DNA from: an uncultured Paracoccus sp.
GTDB lineage: Bacteria; Pseudomonadota; Alphaproteobacteria; Rhodobacterales; Rhodobacteraceae
DNA: 64,000 nucleotides
Assembly (NCBI RefSeq): GCF_937873615.1
Contig: NZ_CALMYP010000057.1
Coordinates: 1-64,000, forward strand
Direction: 5' to 3'
The notes beneath the pieces were generated by a model. That model saw only the letters and a list, made by a program, of their open reading frames with translations. It had not been told where the DNA came from and searched no databases. Of the stretch, positions 47,570 to 59,594 are shown piece after piece. The position numbers were made by a program, and so were the translations under genes. Numbering within the stretch: the stretch's first letter is position 1; each line of letters opens with the position of its first letter.

Positions 47570-48646
47570 CTATTCGTCATAGCTGACGACGATACGGTCG
47601 GTCAGCGGATAGCATTGGCAGGTCAGCACATAGCCCTGCGCGACCTCGTAATCCTCAAGCGCGTGGTTGATCGCCATCTCGGCCTCGCCCTCCAGCACCT
47701 TGGCGCGACAGGTCGAACAGACCCCGGCCTTGCAGGCATAGGGCGCGTCGATATCCGCCGCGAGCGCCGCATCCAGCAGGTTCTCGCCCTGCTTGGGCAT
47801 CCGGAACGTGCGCGTGGCACCGTCCAGCGTCACCACGGCCTCGGTCGCGTCGCCGGCATGGGTGGCATCCCTGCTGACCGCCTTCTTCTTGGCGCGACCC
47901 GGCTGAGAGGAGGCGAAAAGCTCGAACCTGATCTGCGCATCGTCCAGCCCGGCCTTGCGCAGGCTGTCGGCCACGGTCAGCATCAGCCCTTCCGGGCCGC
48001 AGATGAAGGCGGTGTCGATGCTGGCCGGGTCGATCCAGTTGTCGAACAGCGCCTGCATCTTCTCGGCGTCGATGCGGCCGGTGAAGAGGTCGATCTCCTG
48101 CCCCTCGGATTTCAGCACATGGATGACCGAGAAGCGCCCGAGATAGAGGTTCTTCAGATCCTCCAGTTCCTCGCGGAACATGATCGAATTGACCGAGCGG
48201 TTCGCGTAAACCAGCGTGAAGCGACTTTTCGGTTCGCGCTTCAGCGTGGTCTTGATGATCGACAGGATCGGCGTGATGCCCGACCCTGCGGCTACGGCAA
48301 TATAGTGCTTCGCCGATCCGCCATCGAGCGCGGTATGGAAACGGCCCATCGGCGGCATCGCCTCCAACTCCATGCCCGGCGCCAGTTCCTCATTCGCCCA
48401 GGTCGAGAAGGCGCCGCCATCGACGCGCTTGATGCCGACGCGCAGCGCGCCGTCGTCGCGGCCCGCGCATATGGAATAGGAGCGCCGCAATTCCTCGCCA
48501 TCGAAGCTGCGTCGGAAGGTCAGGTATTGCCCTTGGGTGAAGTCGAAGGCCCCGGCATCCTCGGGGCGCGGGGTCAGGGTGACGACCACCGCATCGCGGG
48601 TATCGCGGCGGATATCGGTCACCTGCAGGGGAAGGAAACGGGCCAT
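47570..48646 (-). CDS. paaE: Phenylacetyl-CoA epoxidase reductase subunit
   Basis: The 358-residue reductase passes electrons from NADPH through FAD and a plant-type [2Fe-2S] cluster to the PaaABC oxygenase. The FAD motif is RRSYSICAG, and the NADPH-site segments are VAAGSGITPILSI and FICGPEGLM. The cluster cysteines are in CKAGVCSTCRAKVLEG and in the later TCQCYP. The start at 48646 fits PaaE. Confidence 0.95.
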   Translation of the reverse strand: MARFLPLQVTDIRRDTRDAVVVTLTPRPEDAGAFDFTQGQYLTFRRSFDGEELRRSYSICAGRDDGALRVGIKRVDGGAFSTWANEELAPGMELEAMPPMGRFHTALDGGSAKHYIAVAAGSGITPILSIIKTTLKREPKSRFTLVYANRSVNSIMFREELEDLKNLYLGRFSVIHVLKSEGQEIDLFTGRIDAEKMQALFDNWIDPASIDTAFICGPEGLMLTVADSLRKAGLDDAQIRFELFASSQPGRAKKKAVSRDATHAGDATEAVVTLDGATRTFRMPKQGENLLDAALAADIDAPYACKAGVCSTCRAKVLEGEAEMAINHALEDYEVAQGYVLTCQCYPLTDRIVVSYDE

Positions 48647-48656
48647 GGCGGTTCCT

Positions 48657-49166
48657 CTAATGGCACTTGAAATAGTCGAAGGGTTCGAGGCAGGCATTGC
48701 ACACCCAACTCGCCTTGCAGGGGGTCGAGCCGAACTGGCTGACCCGCCGCGTCTCATTCGATCCGCAGCGCGGACAGGGCACGGTCAGGTTCGCGCCGCT
48801 CAACGCGCCCACGCGCGCCATCACCTGCCCATCGGGGGCGGTGCCCTCGATCGGCGGGGCGATGCCGTATTCGCGCAGCTTCTCGCGGCCCTCTGGCGTG
48901 ATCCAGTCGGTCGTCCAGGCGGGGGTCAACTGGCGTTCCAGCCGGATCAGCTCGACCCCCTTGCCGCGCAGATGCGCCTCGATATCCAGGTTGATGACCG
49001 CCGTCGCCGGGCAGCCGGAATAGGTCGGCGTCACCGTGACCACCAGCACCTCGCCCTGCCATTCGACAGCGCGGATGATGCCCAGATCGGTCAGCGAGAT
49101 CACCGGGATTTCCGGGTCCGGGACCTCGGCCAGCCAGTCCCAGACCTGCGAGACGGCGGCGCGCAT
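48657..49166 (-). CDS. paaD: Phenylacetyl-CoA epoxidase assembly protein PaaD
   Basis: The 169-residue protein has a MIP18/SufT-like N-terminal domain (VPDPEIPVISLTDLGIIR; PTYSGCPATAVI) and a C-terminal zinc-ribbon-like part with cysteine pairs (CPRCGSNETR, CNACLEPF). It is needed for iron-sulfur or diiron maturation of the epoxidase. It starts 1 bp after the paaC stop. Confidence 0.93.
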   Translation of the reverse strand: MRAAVSQVWDWLAEVPDPEIPVISLTDLGIIRAVEWQGEVLVVTVTPTYSGCPATAVINLDIEAHLRGKGVELIRLERQLTPAWTTDWITPEGREKLREYGIAPPIEGTAPDGQVMARVGALSGANLTVPCPRCGSNETRRVSQFGSTPCKASWVCNACLEPFDYFKCH

Positions 49167-49167
49167 G

Positions 49168-50016
49168 TTACCACTCCGCGCCCGGATAGGCGCGCTGCAG
49201 GAACTGCATCTCGGCCAGGATATAGCCCAGATGCTCGGTATGGGTGCCCTGCTTGCCGCCCTTGTGGACATAGCTGTTTTCGGGGATCGCCAGCGTCGCC
49301 TCGGCCAGCACCGCCTGAACGGTCGCATCCCAAGGCCCGCGCAGATCGGCCAGGTCCGGGGCGATCCCGGCATCGGCCATTTTGGCATCGGTCGCATCGC
49401 CGGCGAACATTTCCAGCGCGTAACCCCATTGGTCATCCAGCGCCGCCTGCATCCTTGCATGGCTTTCTTCTGTCCCGTCGCCAAGCGCGATCACCTGCTC
49501 GGCCGAGCGTTCGAGGTGATAACTGACCTCTTTCAGCGCCTTGCCGGCAATCTCGGCCACGCGGGCATCGGCGGATTTCGTCAGCGCCTGCAACTGGTGG
49601 AAATGGAAGGCGTCGAACAGGAATTGCCGCATCAGGGTGGCACCGAAATCGCCATTCGGACGCTCGACCAGCAGCACATTCCGGAAATCCCAGGCATCGC
49701 GCAGATAGGCCAGATCGTCGGCGGAGCGTCCCTTGCCCTCGACCTCTCCGGCCAGTCCCAGCCAGAGCGCCGTCTGCCCGATCAGGTCCAGCGCCATGTT
49801 CGACATGGCGATGTCTTCCTCCAGCACCGGGCCATGGCCGCACCATTCGGAATTGCGGTGGCCGAGGATCAGCGCGTTATCGCCCATGCGCAGCAGGAAT
49901 TCGAAGAAGGCATCCTGATCGGCATCGGGCGCGGGCGCATGGGCGCCGCCATGGGCGGCCTTGGCCGCCAGCCCCTCGGCATCGGGGGTCATGATATCGG
50001 GAAGCGAGGGCATCAC
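49168..50016 (-). CDS. paaC: Phenylacetyl-CoA epoxidase structural subunit PaaC
   Basis: The 282-residue helical partner of PaaA has the segment NALILGHRNSEWCGHGPVLEED near residues 47-68 and HTEHLGYILAEMQFLQRAYPG at the C-terminus. In the family it scaffolds PaaA and lacks full activity itself. Its start overlaps the paaB stop by 4 bp. The N-terminus (about 35 residues, Ala/Pro-rich) is longer than usual, so an internal start is possible. Confidence 0.93.
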   Translation of the reverse strand: MMPSLPDIMTPDAEGLAAKAAHGGAHAPAPDADQDAFFEFLLRMGDNALILGHRNSEWCGHGPVLEEDIAMSNMALDLIGQTALWLGLAGEVEGKGRSADDLAYLRDAWDFRNVLLVERPNGDFGATLMRQFLFDAFHFHQLQALTKSADARVAEIAGKALKEVSYHLERSAEQVIALGDGTEESHARMQAALDDQWGYALEMFAGDATDAKMADAGIAPDLADLRGPWDATVQAVLAEATLAIPENSYVHKGGKQGTHTEHLGYILAEMQFLQRAYPGAEW

Positions 50017-50297
50017 ATATGCCCCACTTCATCGGGAATGTCGTAGAAGGTCGGGTGCCGGTAGACCTTGTCATTCGACGGCTCGAACAGCGGTCCCTTC
50101 TCGGACGGGCTGGAGGCCGAGATATCCGCCGATTTCACCACCCAGATCGACACGCCTTCGTTGCGGCGGGTGTAGACATCGCGGGCATGTTTGATGGCAA
50201 GCTCCGCATCCGGCGCATGCAGGCTGCCGACATGGCGGTGGTTCAACCCGTGCTGACCACGGATAAAGACTTCCCAAAGGGGCCATTCGCTGGACAT
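50013..50297 (-). CDS. paaB: Phenylacetyl-CoA epoxidase subunit PaaB
   Basis: The 94-residue bridging subunit of the oxygenase starts MSSEWPLWEVFIRG and contains HVGSLHAPDAELAIKHARD, the family signature. A strong SD (GGAGATC) precedes the ATG at 50297. It is separated from paaA by 68 bp and overlaps paaC. Confidence 0.94.
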   Translation of the reverse strand: MSSEWPLWEVFIRGQHGLNHRHVGSLHAPDAELAIKHARDVYTRRNEGVSIWVVKSADISASSPSEKGPLFEPSNDKVYRHPTFYDIPDEVGHM

Positions 50298-50365
50298 TCG
50301 GATCTCCTCCCATTGCCCTGGCTTCAACTCTGGACGGCGCGAGGCCGCCCGCTTCTTCGCGCGTT

Positions 50366-51352
50366 CTATTCGGCGGCGACGGTTCGGCGCGCGGCCTTCT
50401 TCTTCGCATGGGCGACCATCGCCTCGCGATACCAGGCCCCGTCATCCCAGGCTTTCACCCGCGCGCCAAGGCGTTCCTTGTTGCACGGCCCGTTGCCCTT
50501 GATGACGTTGAAGAATTCGTCCCAGTCCGGCTCGGAAAAATCGTAGCCGCCCTTCTCCTCGTTCCATTTCAGGTTCGGGTCGGGGACGGTCAGGCCCAGA
50601 TATTCGGCCTGCGGCACGGTCTGGTCGACGAATTTCTGGCGCAATTCGTCATTGGTATTCATCTTGATCTTCCAGGCCATGGACTGCACCGAATGCACCG
50701 AATCCTTGTCCGACGGCCCGAACATCATCAGCGAGGGATACCACAGCCGGTTCAGCGCATCCTGCGCCATCTGCTTCTGTTCCGGCGTGCCATTGGCCAT
50801 CTTCATCATGATCGCGTAACCCTGCCGCTGGTGGAAGCTTTCCTCCTTGCAGATGCGGATCATCGCCCGGCTATAGGGGCCATAGCTGGTCCGCTGTAGC
50901 GGCACCTGATTCATGATCGCGGCCCCGTCGACCAGCCAGCCGACCGCGCCCATATCGGCCCAGGTCAGCGTCGGATAGTTGAAGATCGAGGAATATTTCA
51001 TGTCGCCGGAATGCAGCTTCTCCAGCAACTCGTCGCGGCTGACGCCAAGCGTCTCGGCGGCGCAGTAAAGGTAAAGCCCGTGCCCGGCCTCGTCCTGGAC
51101 CTTGGCCAGCAGGATCTGCTTGCGCTCCAGCGTGGGGGCGCGGGTGATCCAGTTGCCCTCGGGCAATTGGCCAACGATCTCGGAATGGGCGTGCTGGCCG
51201 ATCTGGCGGATCAGGGTCTTGCGATAGCCCTCGGGCATCCATTCCTTCGGCTCGATCTTCTCGCCCGCGTCGATGCGGGCCTGGAAGGCGTGGTCTTCCG
51301 GGGTCAGTTCGGCCTTCGACTTGCCCTCGGATTTGACGAGCTGTGCATACAT
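50366..51352 (-). CDS. paaA: Phenylacetyl-CoA epoxidase catalytic subunit PaaA
   Basis: The 328-residue diiron oxygenase inserts oxygen into the phenylacetyl-CoA ring to form the 1,2-epoxide. Diiron ligands lie in the motifs [11 protein letters not shown] and [12 protein letters not shown] (two ExxH pairs), with an early glutamate in [11 protein letters not shown]. The length is normal. It follows paaJ by 12 bp. Confidence 0.95.
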   Translation of the reverse strand: MYAQLVKSEGKSKAELTPEDHAFQARIDAGEKIEPKEWMPEGYRKTLIRQIGQHAHSEIVGQLPEGNWITRAPTLERKQILLAKVQDEAGHGLYLYCAAETLGVSRDELLEKLHSGDMKYSSIFNYPTLTWADMGAVGWLVDGAAIMNQVPLQRTSYGPYSRAMIRICKEESFHQRQGYAIMMKMANGTPEQKQMAQDALNRLWYPSLMMFGPSDKDSVHSVQSMAWKIKMNTNDELRQKFVDQTVPQAEYLGLTVPDPNLKWNEEKGGYDFSEPDWDEFFNVIKGNGPCNKERLGARVKAWDDGAWYREAMVAHAKKKAARRTVAAE

Positions 51353-51364
51353 GGCAGTTCCTCC

Positions 51365-52570
51365 TCAGACGCGTTCGATAATGATGGCGATGCCCTGACC
51401 GACGCCGATGCACATGGTGCAGAGCGCATAGCGCCCGCCGGTCCGGTGAAGCTGGTACATCGCGGTCGTCACCAGCCGGGCACCCGACATGCCCAGCGGA
51501 TGGCCAAGCGCGATGGCGCCGCCATTGGGATTAACATGGGGGGCGTCATCGGGCAGGCCAAGGTCGCGAAGTGTCGCAAGCGCCTGGCTGGCGAAAGCCT
51601 CGTTCAACTCGATCACGTCCATCTGGTCGATGCCCAGCCCGGTGCGCGCCAGCACCTTCTTCGCGGCAGGCGCAGGCCCGATGCCCATGATGCGCGGCTC
51701 GACCCCCGCCGCCGCCATGGCGACGATGCGGGCCTTCGGCGTCAGGCCATTGGCACGGGCAGCTTCCTCGCTGGCGATCAGCAGCGCGCAGGCGCCGTCA
51801 TTCACGCCCGAGGCATTGCCGGCAGTCACGCTCAGATCCGGGCCGTTGACGCCCTTCAGCTTCGACAGCTTTTCCGCCGTCGTGCCGGGGCGCGGATGTT
51901 CGTCGGTATCGACGATGATCGCCTCGCCCTTCTTCTGCGGGATGGTGACCGGCGTGATCTCGTCCCCGAACAGCCCGGCCTCATGCGCGGCCTGCCAGCG
52001 GGCCTGGCTGCGGGCGGCGAATTCGTCCTGATCGGCGCGGGAGACATTGAAATCGGCGGCGACATTATCGGCGGTCTGCGGCATCGAATCGGTGCCGTAT
52101 TGCGCCTTCATCTTCGGGTTCACGAAGCGCCAGCCGATGGTCGTGTCATAGACAGCGTTGGCGCGGCTGAAGGCGGTCTCGGCCTTGGGCATGACGAAAG
52201 GTGCCCGCGACATCGATTCGACGCCGCCGGCAATGATCATGTCGCAATCGCCGGCCTTGATCGCGCGCGCGGCCATGCCCACCGCATCCATGCCGGAACC
52301 GCAAAGCCGGTTCACCGTCGTCCCCGGCAGGCTGATCGGCAGCCCGGCCAGCAGAGCCGCCATGCGTCCGACATTGCGATTATCCTCGCCCGCCTGATTG
52401 GCGCAGCCATAGATGAGGTCGTCGACGCCGGCCCAGTCCACACCCGGATTGCGCGCCATCAGCGCCGCCAGCGGCACCGCCGCCAGATCGTCGGCGCGAA
52501 CGGTGCTGAGCGCACCGCCATAACGCCCGATCGGAGTCCGGATTGCGTCGCAGATATAGGCCTCGGCCAT
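51365..52570 (-). CDS. paaJ: 3-oxoadipyl-CoA / 3-oxo-5,6-didehydrosuberyl-CoA thiolase
   Basis: The 401-residue thiolase has the nucleophilic cysteine in NRLCGSGMDAVG, and the basic and second-cysteine motifs NPNGGAIALGHPLGMSGAR and ALCTMCIGVGQG. It releases acetyl-CoA in the last steps of phenylacetate (and beta-ketoadipate) breakdown. It is the promoter-proximal gene of the paa operon; GGGGGAGAC precedes its ATG. It could equally be named pcaF. Confidence 0.92.
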   Translation of the reverse strand: MAEAYICDAIRTPIGRYGGALSTVRADDLAAVPLAALMARNPGVDWAGVDDLIYGCANQAGEDNRNVGRMAALLAGLPISLPGTTVNRLCGSGMDAVGMAARAIKAGDCDMIIAGGVESMSRAPFVMPKAETAFSRANAVYDTTIGWRFVNPKMKAQYGTDSMPQTADNVAADFNVSRADQDEFAARSQARWQAAHEAGLFGDEITPVTIPQKKGEAIIVDTDEHPRPGTTAEKLSKLKGVNGPDLSVTAGNASGVNDGACALLIASEEAARANGLTPKARIVAMAAAGVEPRIMGIGPAPAAKKVLARTGLGIDQMDVIELNEAFASQALATLRDLGLPDDAPHVNPNGGAIALGHPLGMSGARLVTTAMYQLHRTGGRYALCTMCIGVGQGIAIIIERV

Positions 52571-52609
52571 GTCTCCCCCCTTCACGACAGGTCGGCGCGT
52601 CAAACGTTG

Positions 52610-52653
52610 ACCGACCGTTCGGTTATTTATACGCCGATTCGCAGATCGCGCAA
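52610..52653 (-). promoter_or_regulatory. paa operon promoter with TetR-type operator
   Basis: On the minus strand a -35 TTGCGC (52653-52648) and a -10 TATAAA (52631-52626) are 16 bp apart. Directly downstream of the -10 lies the palindrome ACCGA-CCGT-TCGGT (52610-52623), which resembles the sites of PaaR, the TetR-family repressor relieved by phenylacetyl-CoA. The site overlaps the expected transcription start. No paaR gene is visible in the window. Confidence 0.62.
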
Positions 52654-52787
52654 ATGAAATGTTGCGCAGACCCCCGAAGGCCGGCGCAGGATGCTTGCCA
52701 GCACCCCAAAATACTGTGACATCAAAGATGCGCGCCCGCTTGAAAAAAGCGATATGCAGGCGCCATTTACACGGTGGTTAACAGGAA

Positions 52788-52815
52788 ACGCCGCGCCCGG
52801 TCACAGGTGCGGCGT
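52788..52815 (-). terminator. Possible terminator after guaB
   Basis: ACGCCGC/GCGGCGT (7-bp stem, 14-nt loop) lies 30 bp downstream of guaB; on the minus strand only three T follow the stem. A weak candidate. Confidence 0.3.
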
Positions 52816-52844
52816 ATCATGTTCCCGGCAAGCCGACTTGAGGA

Positions 52845-55359
<2,515 letters not shown>

Positions 55360-55561
55360 CGGCCTTCCTTCATCATCGACGGATTTGACGATCTTTGCCG
55401 ACTTTCCGCAACAGCACCGTTGCATGAGTGACACGGTGACGCAGGGACACAGGTCCGGGACGCCACGTCATCGCCGTGGCCTGATTGAATTGCACCTCCG
55501 AGCCGTTAACCATGAGGGCAGAACATCAGCGGTCAATCGAGCCGCGCTCAGGGAGGATGCC

Positions 55562-56695
55562 ATGAAAAAGACTGTCTGCGGTGCTGCCGCATTGTTGATG
55601 ACCGCCGCGCCGGTTTTCGCCGCCGGAATCGAGCGTTCGACCCAGTCGATCGCCATCCTGTTCGAAGAAGGCAACTACGTCGAGTTCGGCGCCCAGGTCA
55701 CCAATCCCGATGTCAGCGGCCGCGACCTTGACATCTATGGTGGCCGGAAAACCGGCAATGTCGCCGACGACTTCAACGTCGTGACCTTTGGCTACAAGCA
55801 TCAGTTCACCGACAAGATCTCGGCCGCGCTGATCATCGAGCACCCCTACGGCGCCGATATCGCCTATGAGAGCCTCGACCCGACCTCGACCACCAAAGGT
55901 TCCTATATGCTGAGCGGGACCAACGCGAATGTCGAAAGCGCGATGATCTCGGTCATCGGGCGCTACAAGTTCGATGATGCCTGGGGGGCACATGCCGGTC
56001 TTCGGGCCTCGAAAGCCTCGGGCGACATCCGGCTGAGCGGCGCGGCCTATGGCCAACTCTCGGGCTATCGCGCCAAGCTGCAGGACGATACCGCCGTCGG
56101 CTGGCTGGCCGGTGTCTCGTGGGAGCGGCCTGACATCGCCGCCCGGGTCTCGCTGACCTATTACTCGGATATCGACCACAGCTTCGACACCCAGGAATTC
56201 ATGGGCGCGGTGAAGGTCGCCGAGGGTTCGACCGATGTCACCACGCCCGCCATGCTGGCGCTGGATTTCCAGACCGGCGTGGCCCAGAACACCCTGGTCT
56301 TCGGCCAGCTGCGCCGCACTTACTGGTCCGACTTCACGGTGACGCCGGGCTGGTTCGGCCAATCGGTGCCGGACGGGCTGGTCAGCCTCGACGACACCAA
56401 CACCTTCACGCTCGGCGTTGGCCAGAAATTCACCGATCAATGGTCGGGCACCGTGGCCTTCACCTATGAACCGACCGGCGACGATCTGGTGTCACCGCTG
56501 GCACCGACCAATGGCCGCAAGGGCATCACCGTGGCCGGCATCTATACGATGGACCAGTGGAAGTTCACCGGCGGCATCAACTACACCAAGCTGGGCGACG
56601 CCTATGCGGAAACCGGCACCCCCGATGCGGCGCGCGCCAAGATGAAGGATAACGATGCCGTCAGCCTCGGGCTCAGGATCGGCTATCGCTTCTGA
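55562..56695 (+). CDS. FadL/OmpP1-family outer membrane protein
   Basis: The 377-residue beta-barrel has a signal peptide (1-21, ending APVFAA), an N-terminal segment GIERSTQSIAILFEEGNYVEF and the C-terminal aromatic signature GYRF for outer-membrane insertion. FadL relatives admit long-chain fatty acids or aromatic hydrophobes. It is a short member (E. coli FadL is ~420 residues mature). GGGAGGAT precedes the ATG. The upstream sequence GTTAACCAT near 55505 resembles a CtrA half-site. Confidence 0.82.
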   Translation: MKKTVCGAAALLMTAAPVFAAGIERSTQSIAILFEEGNYVEFGAQVTNPDVSGRDLDIYGGRKTGNVADDFNVVTFGYKHQFTDKISAALIIEHPYGADIAYESLDPTSTTKGSYMLSGTNANVESAMISVIGRYKFDDAWGAHAGLRASKASGDIRLSGAAYGQLSGYRAKLQDDTAVGWLAGVSWERPDIAARVSLTYYSDIDHSFDTQEFMGAVKVAEGSTDVTTPAMLALDFQTGVAQNTLVFGQLRRTYWSDFTVTPGWFGQSVPDGLVSLDDTNTFTLGVGQKFTDQWSGTVAFTYEPTGDDLVSPLAPTNGRKGITVAGIYTMDQWKFTGGINYTKLGDAYAETGTPDAARAKMKDNDAVSLGLRIGYRF

Positions 56696-56718
56696 GACCG
56701 CCGCGAAACGCCATTCGG

Positions 56719-56745
56719 AAAGCCCCGCCGTCGCGCGGGGCTTTT
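56719..56745 (+). terminator. Intrinsic terminator
   Basis: GCCCCGC/GCGGGGC (56722-56728, 56735-56741) with a six-base loop is followed by TTTT and preceded by AAA, directly after the FadL-like gene. Confidence 0.85.
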
Positions 56746-56791
56746 CTCTTGCCGCCTGGCTGCCTAGATTGCCCGGCAGTAAGGAGAGACC

Positions 56792-57667
56792 ATGATCTAC
56801 GCGACCGGACAGGATTGGCTTGGCAGCAGCCGCAAGCGCGTGCTCTTGTTCGGCATGTCCGGGCTTGGCAAGACGCATCTGTCGAACCTCCTGCGCGCCT
56901 CGGGCGACTGGTTCCATTACAGCATAGATTACCGCATCGGCACCCGTTACATGGGCGAGCTGATCGCGGATAATTTCAAGCGCGAGGCGATGAAGGTCCC
57001 CTTCCTGCGCGAGCTTCTGCTGTCGGACAGCGTCTATATCGGCTCGAACATCACCTTCGACAATCTGTCGCCGCTTTCGACCTATCTCGGCAAGCCGGGC
57101 AGCCAGACGCGCGGCGGGTTGCCCTTCGACAGCTACCTGAAGCGCCAGAACGAACATCGCAAGGCCGAGATCGCCTCGCTGCTCGATACGCCCTATTTCA
57201 TCGAGCGGGCGACCGATATCTACCGCCTGCCGCATTTCGTCTGCGACAGCGGCGGCTCGATCTGCGAGGTGGTCGATCCGAACGATCCCGACGATCCGGT
57301 GCTGTCGGTGCTGGAAAAGCGGCTGCTGATGGTCTGGATCAAGGGATCGGACGCGCATACCGCCGAACTGGTGCGCCGCTTCGACCGGGCGCCGAAACCG
57401 ATGTATTACCAGCCGGAATTCCTCGACAAGGCGTGGCTGTCCTATCGCATGGAAAAGGGCCAGAGAGAGGATCAGGTCGATCCCGACGACTTCGTCCGCT
57501 GGACCTATGCCCGCGCCCTCGCCCATCGCCAGCCGCGCTATGAGGCCATGGCCAGGCGCGGCGTAACCGTCACCGCCGAGGAAGTCGCCGGGATCCGCAG
57601 CAGTGCCGATCTCGACGCGCTGATCGCGCGCGCCATCGACCGCCAACCCGACCGCAAGGAGACCTGA
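56792..57667 (+). CDS. P-loop ATPase of unknown function
   Basis: The 291-residue protein has a Walker A motif GMSGLGKT at residues 21-28 and no membrane segment. The region after it ([16 protein letters not shown]) is aromatic, as in small kinases, but I recognise no named family. The metA gene follows 2 bp after its stop, so the two are co-transcribed. A link to methionine synthesis, or simply a conserved neighbour, are both possible. Confidence 0.75.
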   Translation: MIYATGQDWLGSSRKRVLLFGMSGLGKTHLSNLLRASGDWFHYSIDYRIGTRYMGELIADNFKREAMKVPFLRELLLSDSVYIGSNITFDNLSPLSTYLGKPGSQTRGGLPFDSYLKRQNEHRKAEIASLLDTPYFIERATDIYRLPHFVCDSGGSICEVVDPNDPDDPVLSVLEKRLLMVWIKGSDAHTAELVRRFDRAPKPMYYQPEFLDKAWLSYRMEKGQREDQVDPDDFVRWTYARALAHRQPRYEAMARRGVTVTAEEVAGIRSSADLDALIARAIDRQPDRKET

Positions 57668-57669
57668 TC

Positions 57670-58593
57670 ATGCCGATCACCCTGCCCAATGACCTGCCCG
57701 CCTTCGACATCCTGTCGAAAGAGGGCGTCATGGTCATGTCGCCGGGTCGCGCGGCCATGCAGGACATCCGACCGATCCGCATCGGGCTTCTCAACCTGAT
57801 GCCGAAGAAAATCCAGACCGAGAACCAGTTCGCCCGGCTGATCGGCGCCACGCCGCTGCAGATCGACTTCCAGCTGATCCGCATGTCGGATCACGAAAGC
57901 CGCAACACGGCGGCCGATCACCTGCAGAGCTTCTATCGCAAGTTCTCCGAGGTCGAGGCTTCGGGCGAGAAATTCGACGGCCTGATCATCACCGGCGCCC
58001 CGATCGAGCAGCTTCCCTTCGAGGAGGTGACCTATTGGGACGAACTTACCCGGGTCTTCGACTGGACCCAGACCCATGTGCATTCCACCTTCGGCGTCTG
58101 CTGGGGGGCGATGGCCATGGCCTGGCATTTCCACGGGTTGCCAAAGCACGACCTGCCGGAAAAGGCCTTCGGTTGCTTCCGCCACCATAACGAGGCCCCG
58201 GCCTCGCCCTTCCTGCGCGGGTTTTCCGACGACCTGCTGATCCCGGTCAGCCGCTGGACCGAGGTCCGCGCGGACGAGGTGGCGGCCCGCCCTGCGCTGA
58301 GCACGCTTTTGGCCTCGGACGAGGTCGGGCCCTGCCTGTTGCAGGATGAAGGTCACCGCGCGCTCTATATCTTCAACCATCTGGAATACGATTCCACGAC
58401 GCTGAAGGACGAATATGACCGCGACGCGGCCTCGGGCAAGGCCATCGAGGTGCCGGTGAATTACTACCCGAACGACGACCCCTCGCGGCCGCCCTCGAAC
58501 CGCTGGCGCAGCCATGCGCATCTGCTCTATGGCAACTGGATCAACGAGATATACCAGACGACCGAATTCGACCTGTCGAAGATCGGAACCTGA
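57670..58593 (+). CDS. metA: Homoserine O-acyltransferase, probably acetyl-CoA specific
   Basis: MetA acylates homoserine in methionine synthesis. The 307-residue chain has the nucleophile C144 (GVCWGAMA), the early motif [14 protein letters not shown] with a catalytic lysine, and H237/E239 in FNHLEYD. The specificity position, equivalent to residue 111 of E. coli, is Glu here (E113 in GAPIEQL). Glu at this site goes with acetyl-CoA use; E. coli has Gly and uses succinyl-CoA. The product is therefore likely O-acetylhomoserine. Confidence 0.92.
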   Translation: MPITLPNDLPAFDILSKEGVMVMSPGRAAMQDIRPIRIGLLNLMPKKIQTENQFARLIGATPLQIDFQLIRMSDHESRNTAADHLQSFYRKFSEVEASGEKFDGLIITGAPIEQLPFEEVTYWDELTRVFDWTQTHVHSTFGVCWGAMAMAWHFHGLPKHDLPEKAFGCFRHHNEAPASPFLRGFSDDLLIPVSRWTEVRADEVAARPALSTLLASDEVGPCLLQDEGHRALYIFNHLEYDSTTLKDEYDRDAASGKAIEVPVNYYPNDDPSRPPSNRWRSHAHLLYGNWINEIYQTTEFDLSKIGT

Positions 58594-58600
58594 TCCTGCC

Positions 58601-58624
58601 GTGGCCGGTCCGTGAACCGGCCAC
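58601..58624 (+). repeat. Strong hairpin after metA
   Basis: GTGGCCGGT and ACCGGCCAC form a perfect 9-bp stem with loop CCGTGA, 8 bp after the metA stop. No T-run follows immediately, so it may act as an mRNA 3'-end stabiliser or a factor-dependent stop. Confidence 0.5.
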
Positions 58625-58697
58625 CGCATTCGTCCCCTGCCCCTTTTCAGCACGCGCCGCGCCGCCCATACTGCGCCCTAGCATATGGAGTGCAACC

Positions 58698-59594
58698 ATG
58701 ACCAGTTCGACATCGCCCCACCCCCTGCCCTATGTCGGCGAGATCACCCGGTATTTCGACGACAAGGCCCCGAAAGAGATCCGCAAGGCGATCCAGAAGG
58801 CCGGCAAGGACGACATGCTCGACCCCGGCTATCCCTACAGGGATGAGTTGGACAAGGACGAATACGAAGACCACCTGAAGCGGCTTCAACTCGAACTGGT
58901 GAAGATGATGCATGACATCACCGTCACCGGTAAACGTCTGGTGGTGATCTTCGAGGGCCGCGACGCCGCCGGCAAGGGCGGCACCATCGAACGCGTGCGC
59001 GAGAACCTGAACCCGCGCTCGGCCTATATCGTGGCGCTGCCGAAGCCGACGGATCGCGAATCCCGGCAATGGTATTTCCAGCGCTATGCCGACTGGCTGC
59101 CCGCCGATGGCGAGATCGCGCTGTTCGACCGCAGCTGGTATAATCGCGGCGTGGTCGAACGCGTCTTCGGCTTCTCGACCGACAAACAGCGCAAGGATTT
59201 CTTCACCCAGCTTCCCATGTTCGAGGAAATGCTGGTCGATGACGGCACCGTGCTGGTCAAGCTCTGGCTGAATGTCGGCCGGGCCGAGCAGTTGAAGCGC
59301 TTCCTCGACCGCGAGAAGGACCCGCTGAAACAGTGGAAACTATCCTCGATAGATGTCGATGGCCTGGGCAAATGGAACGAATATACCGAAGCCATCCGGG
59401 ATACGCTGAAGCGCAGCGATACCAGGCTGGCCCGATGGACGGTGATCCGCTCGGACGACAAGAAACGCGCCCGCATCGCCGCCATCCAGACCATCCTGCG
59501 CGCCGTCGATTATGCCGGCAAGGACAAGGATGCCATCGGCAAGATCGACCCGAAGATCGCCGGCGGCCCGTCCATGCTGGATGCCGAGGGATGA
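58698..59594 (+). CDS. ppk2: Polyphosphate kinase 2
   Basis: PPK2 transfers phosphate between polyphosphate and nucleoside diphosphates. The 298-residue protein has the Walker A motif [10 protein letters not shown] (86-95) and the Walker B/lid region [10 protein letters not shown] (141-150). The single-domain length fits class I enzymes that favour ADP or GDP. Its stop overlaps the start of the first TPM-domain gene (ATGA). Confidence 0.93.
   Translation: MTSSTSPHPLPYVGEITRYFDDKAPKEIRKAIQKAGKDDMLDPGYPYRDELDKDEYEDHLKRLQLELVKMMHDITVTGKRLVVIFEGRDAAGKGGTIERVRENLNPRSAYIVALPKPTDRESRQWYFQRYADWLPADGEIALFDRSWYNRGVVERVFGFSTDKQRKDFFTQLPMFEEMLVDDGTVLVKLWLNVGRAEQLKRFLDREKDPLKQWKLSSIDVDGLGKWNEYTEAIRDTLKRSDTRLARWTVIRSDDKKRARIAAIQTILRAVDYAGKDKDAIGKIDPKIAGGPSMLDAEG

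Noticed and set aside
44736..48670. Plus-strand frames of 723 and 595 codons opposite the paa genes
   Set aside because: Shadows of paaZ, the PaaA/PaaC-like gene and paaE; the first also starts just after a terminator with no ribosome binding site.
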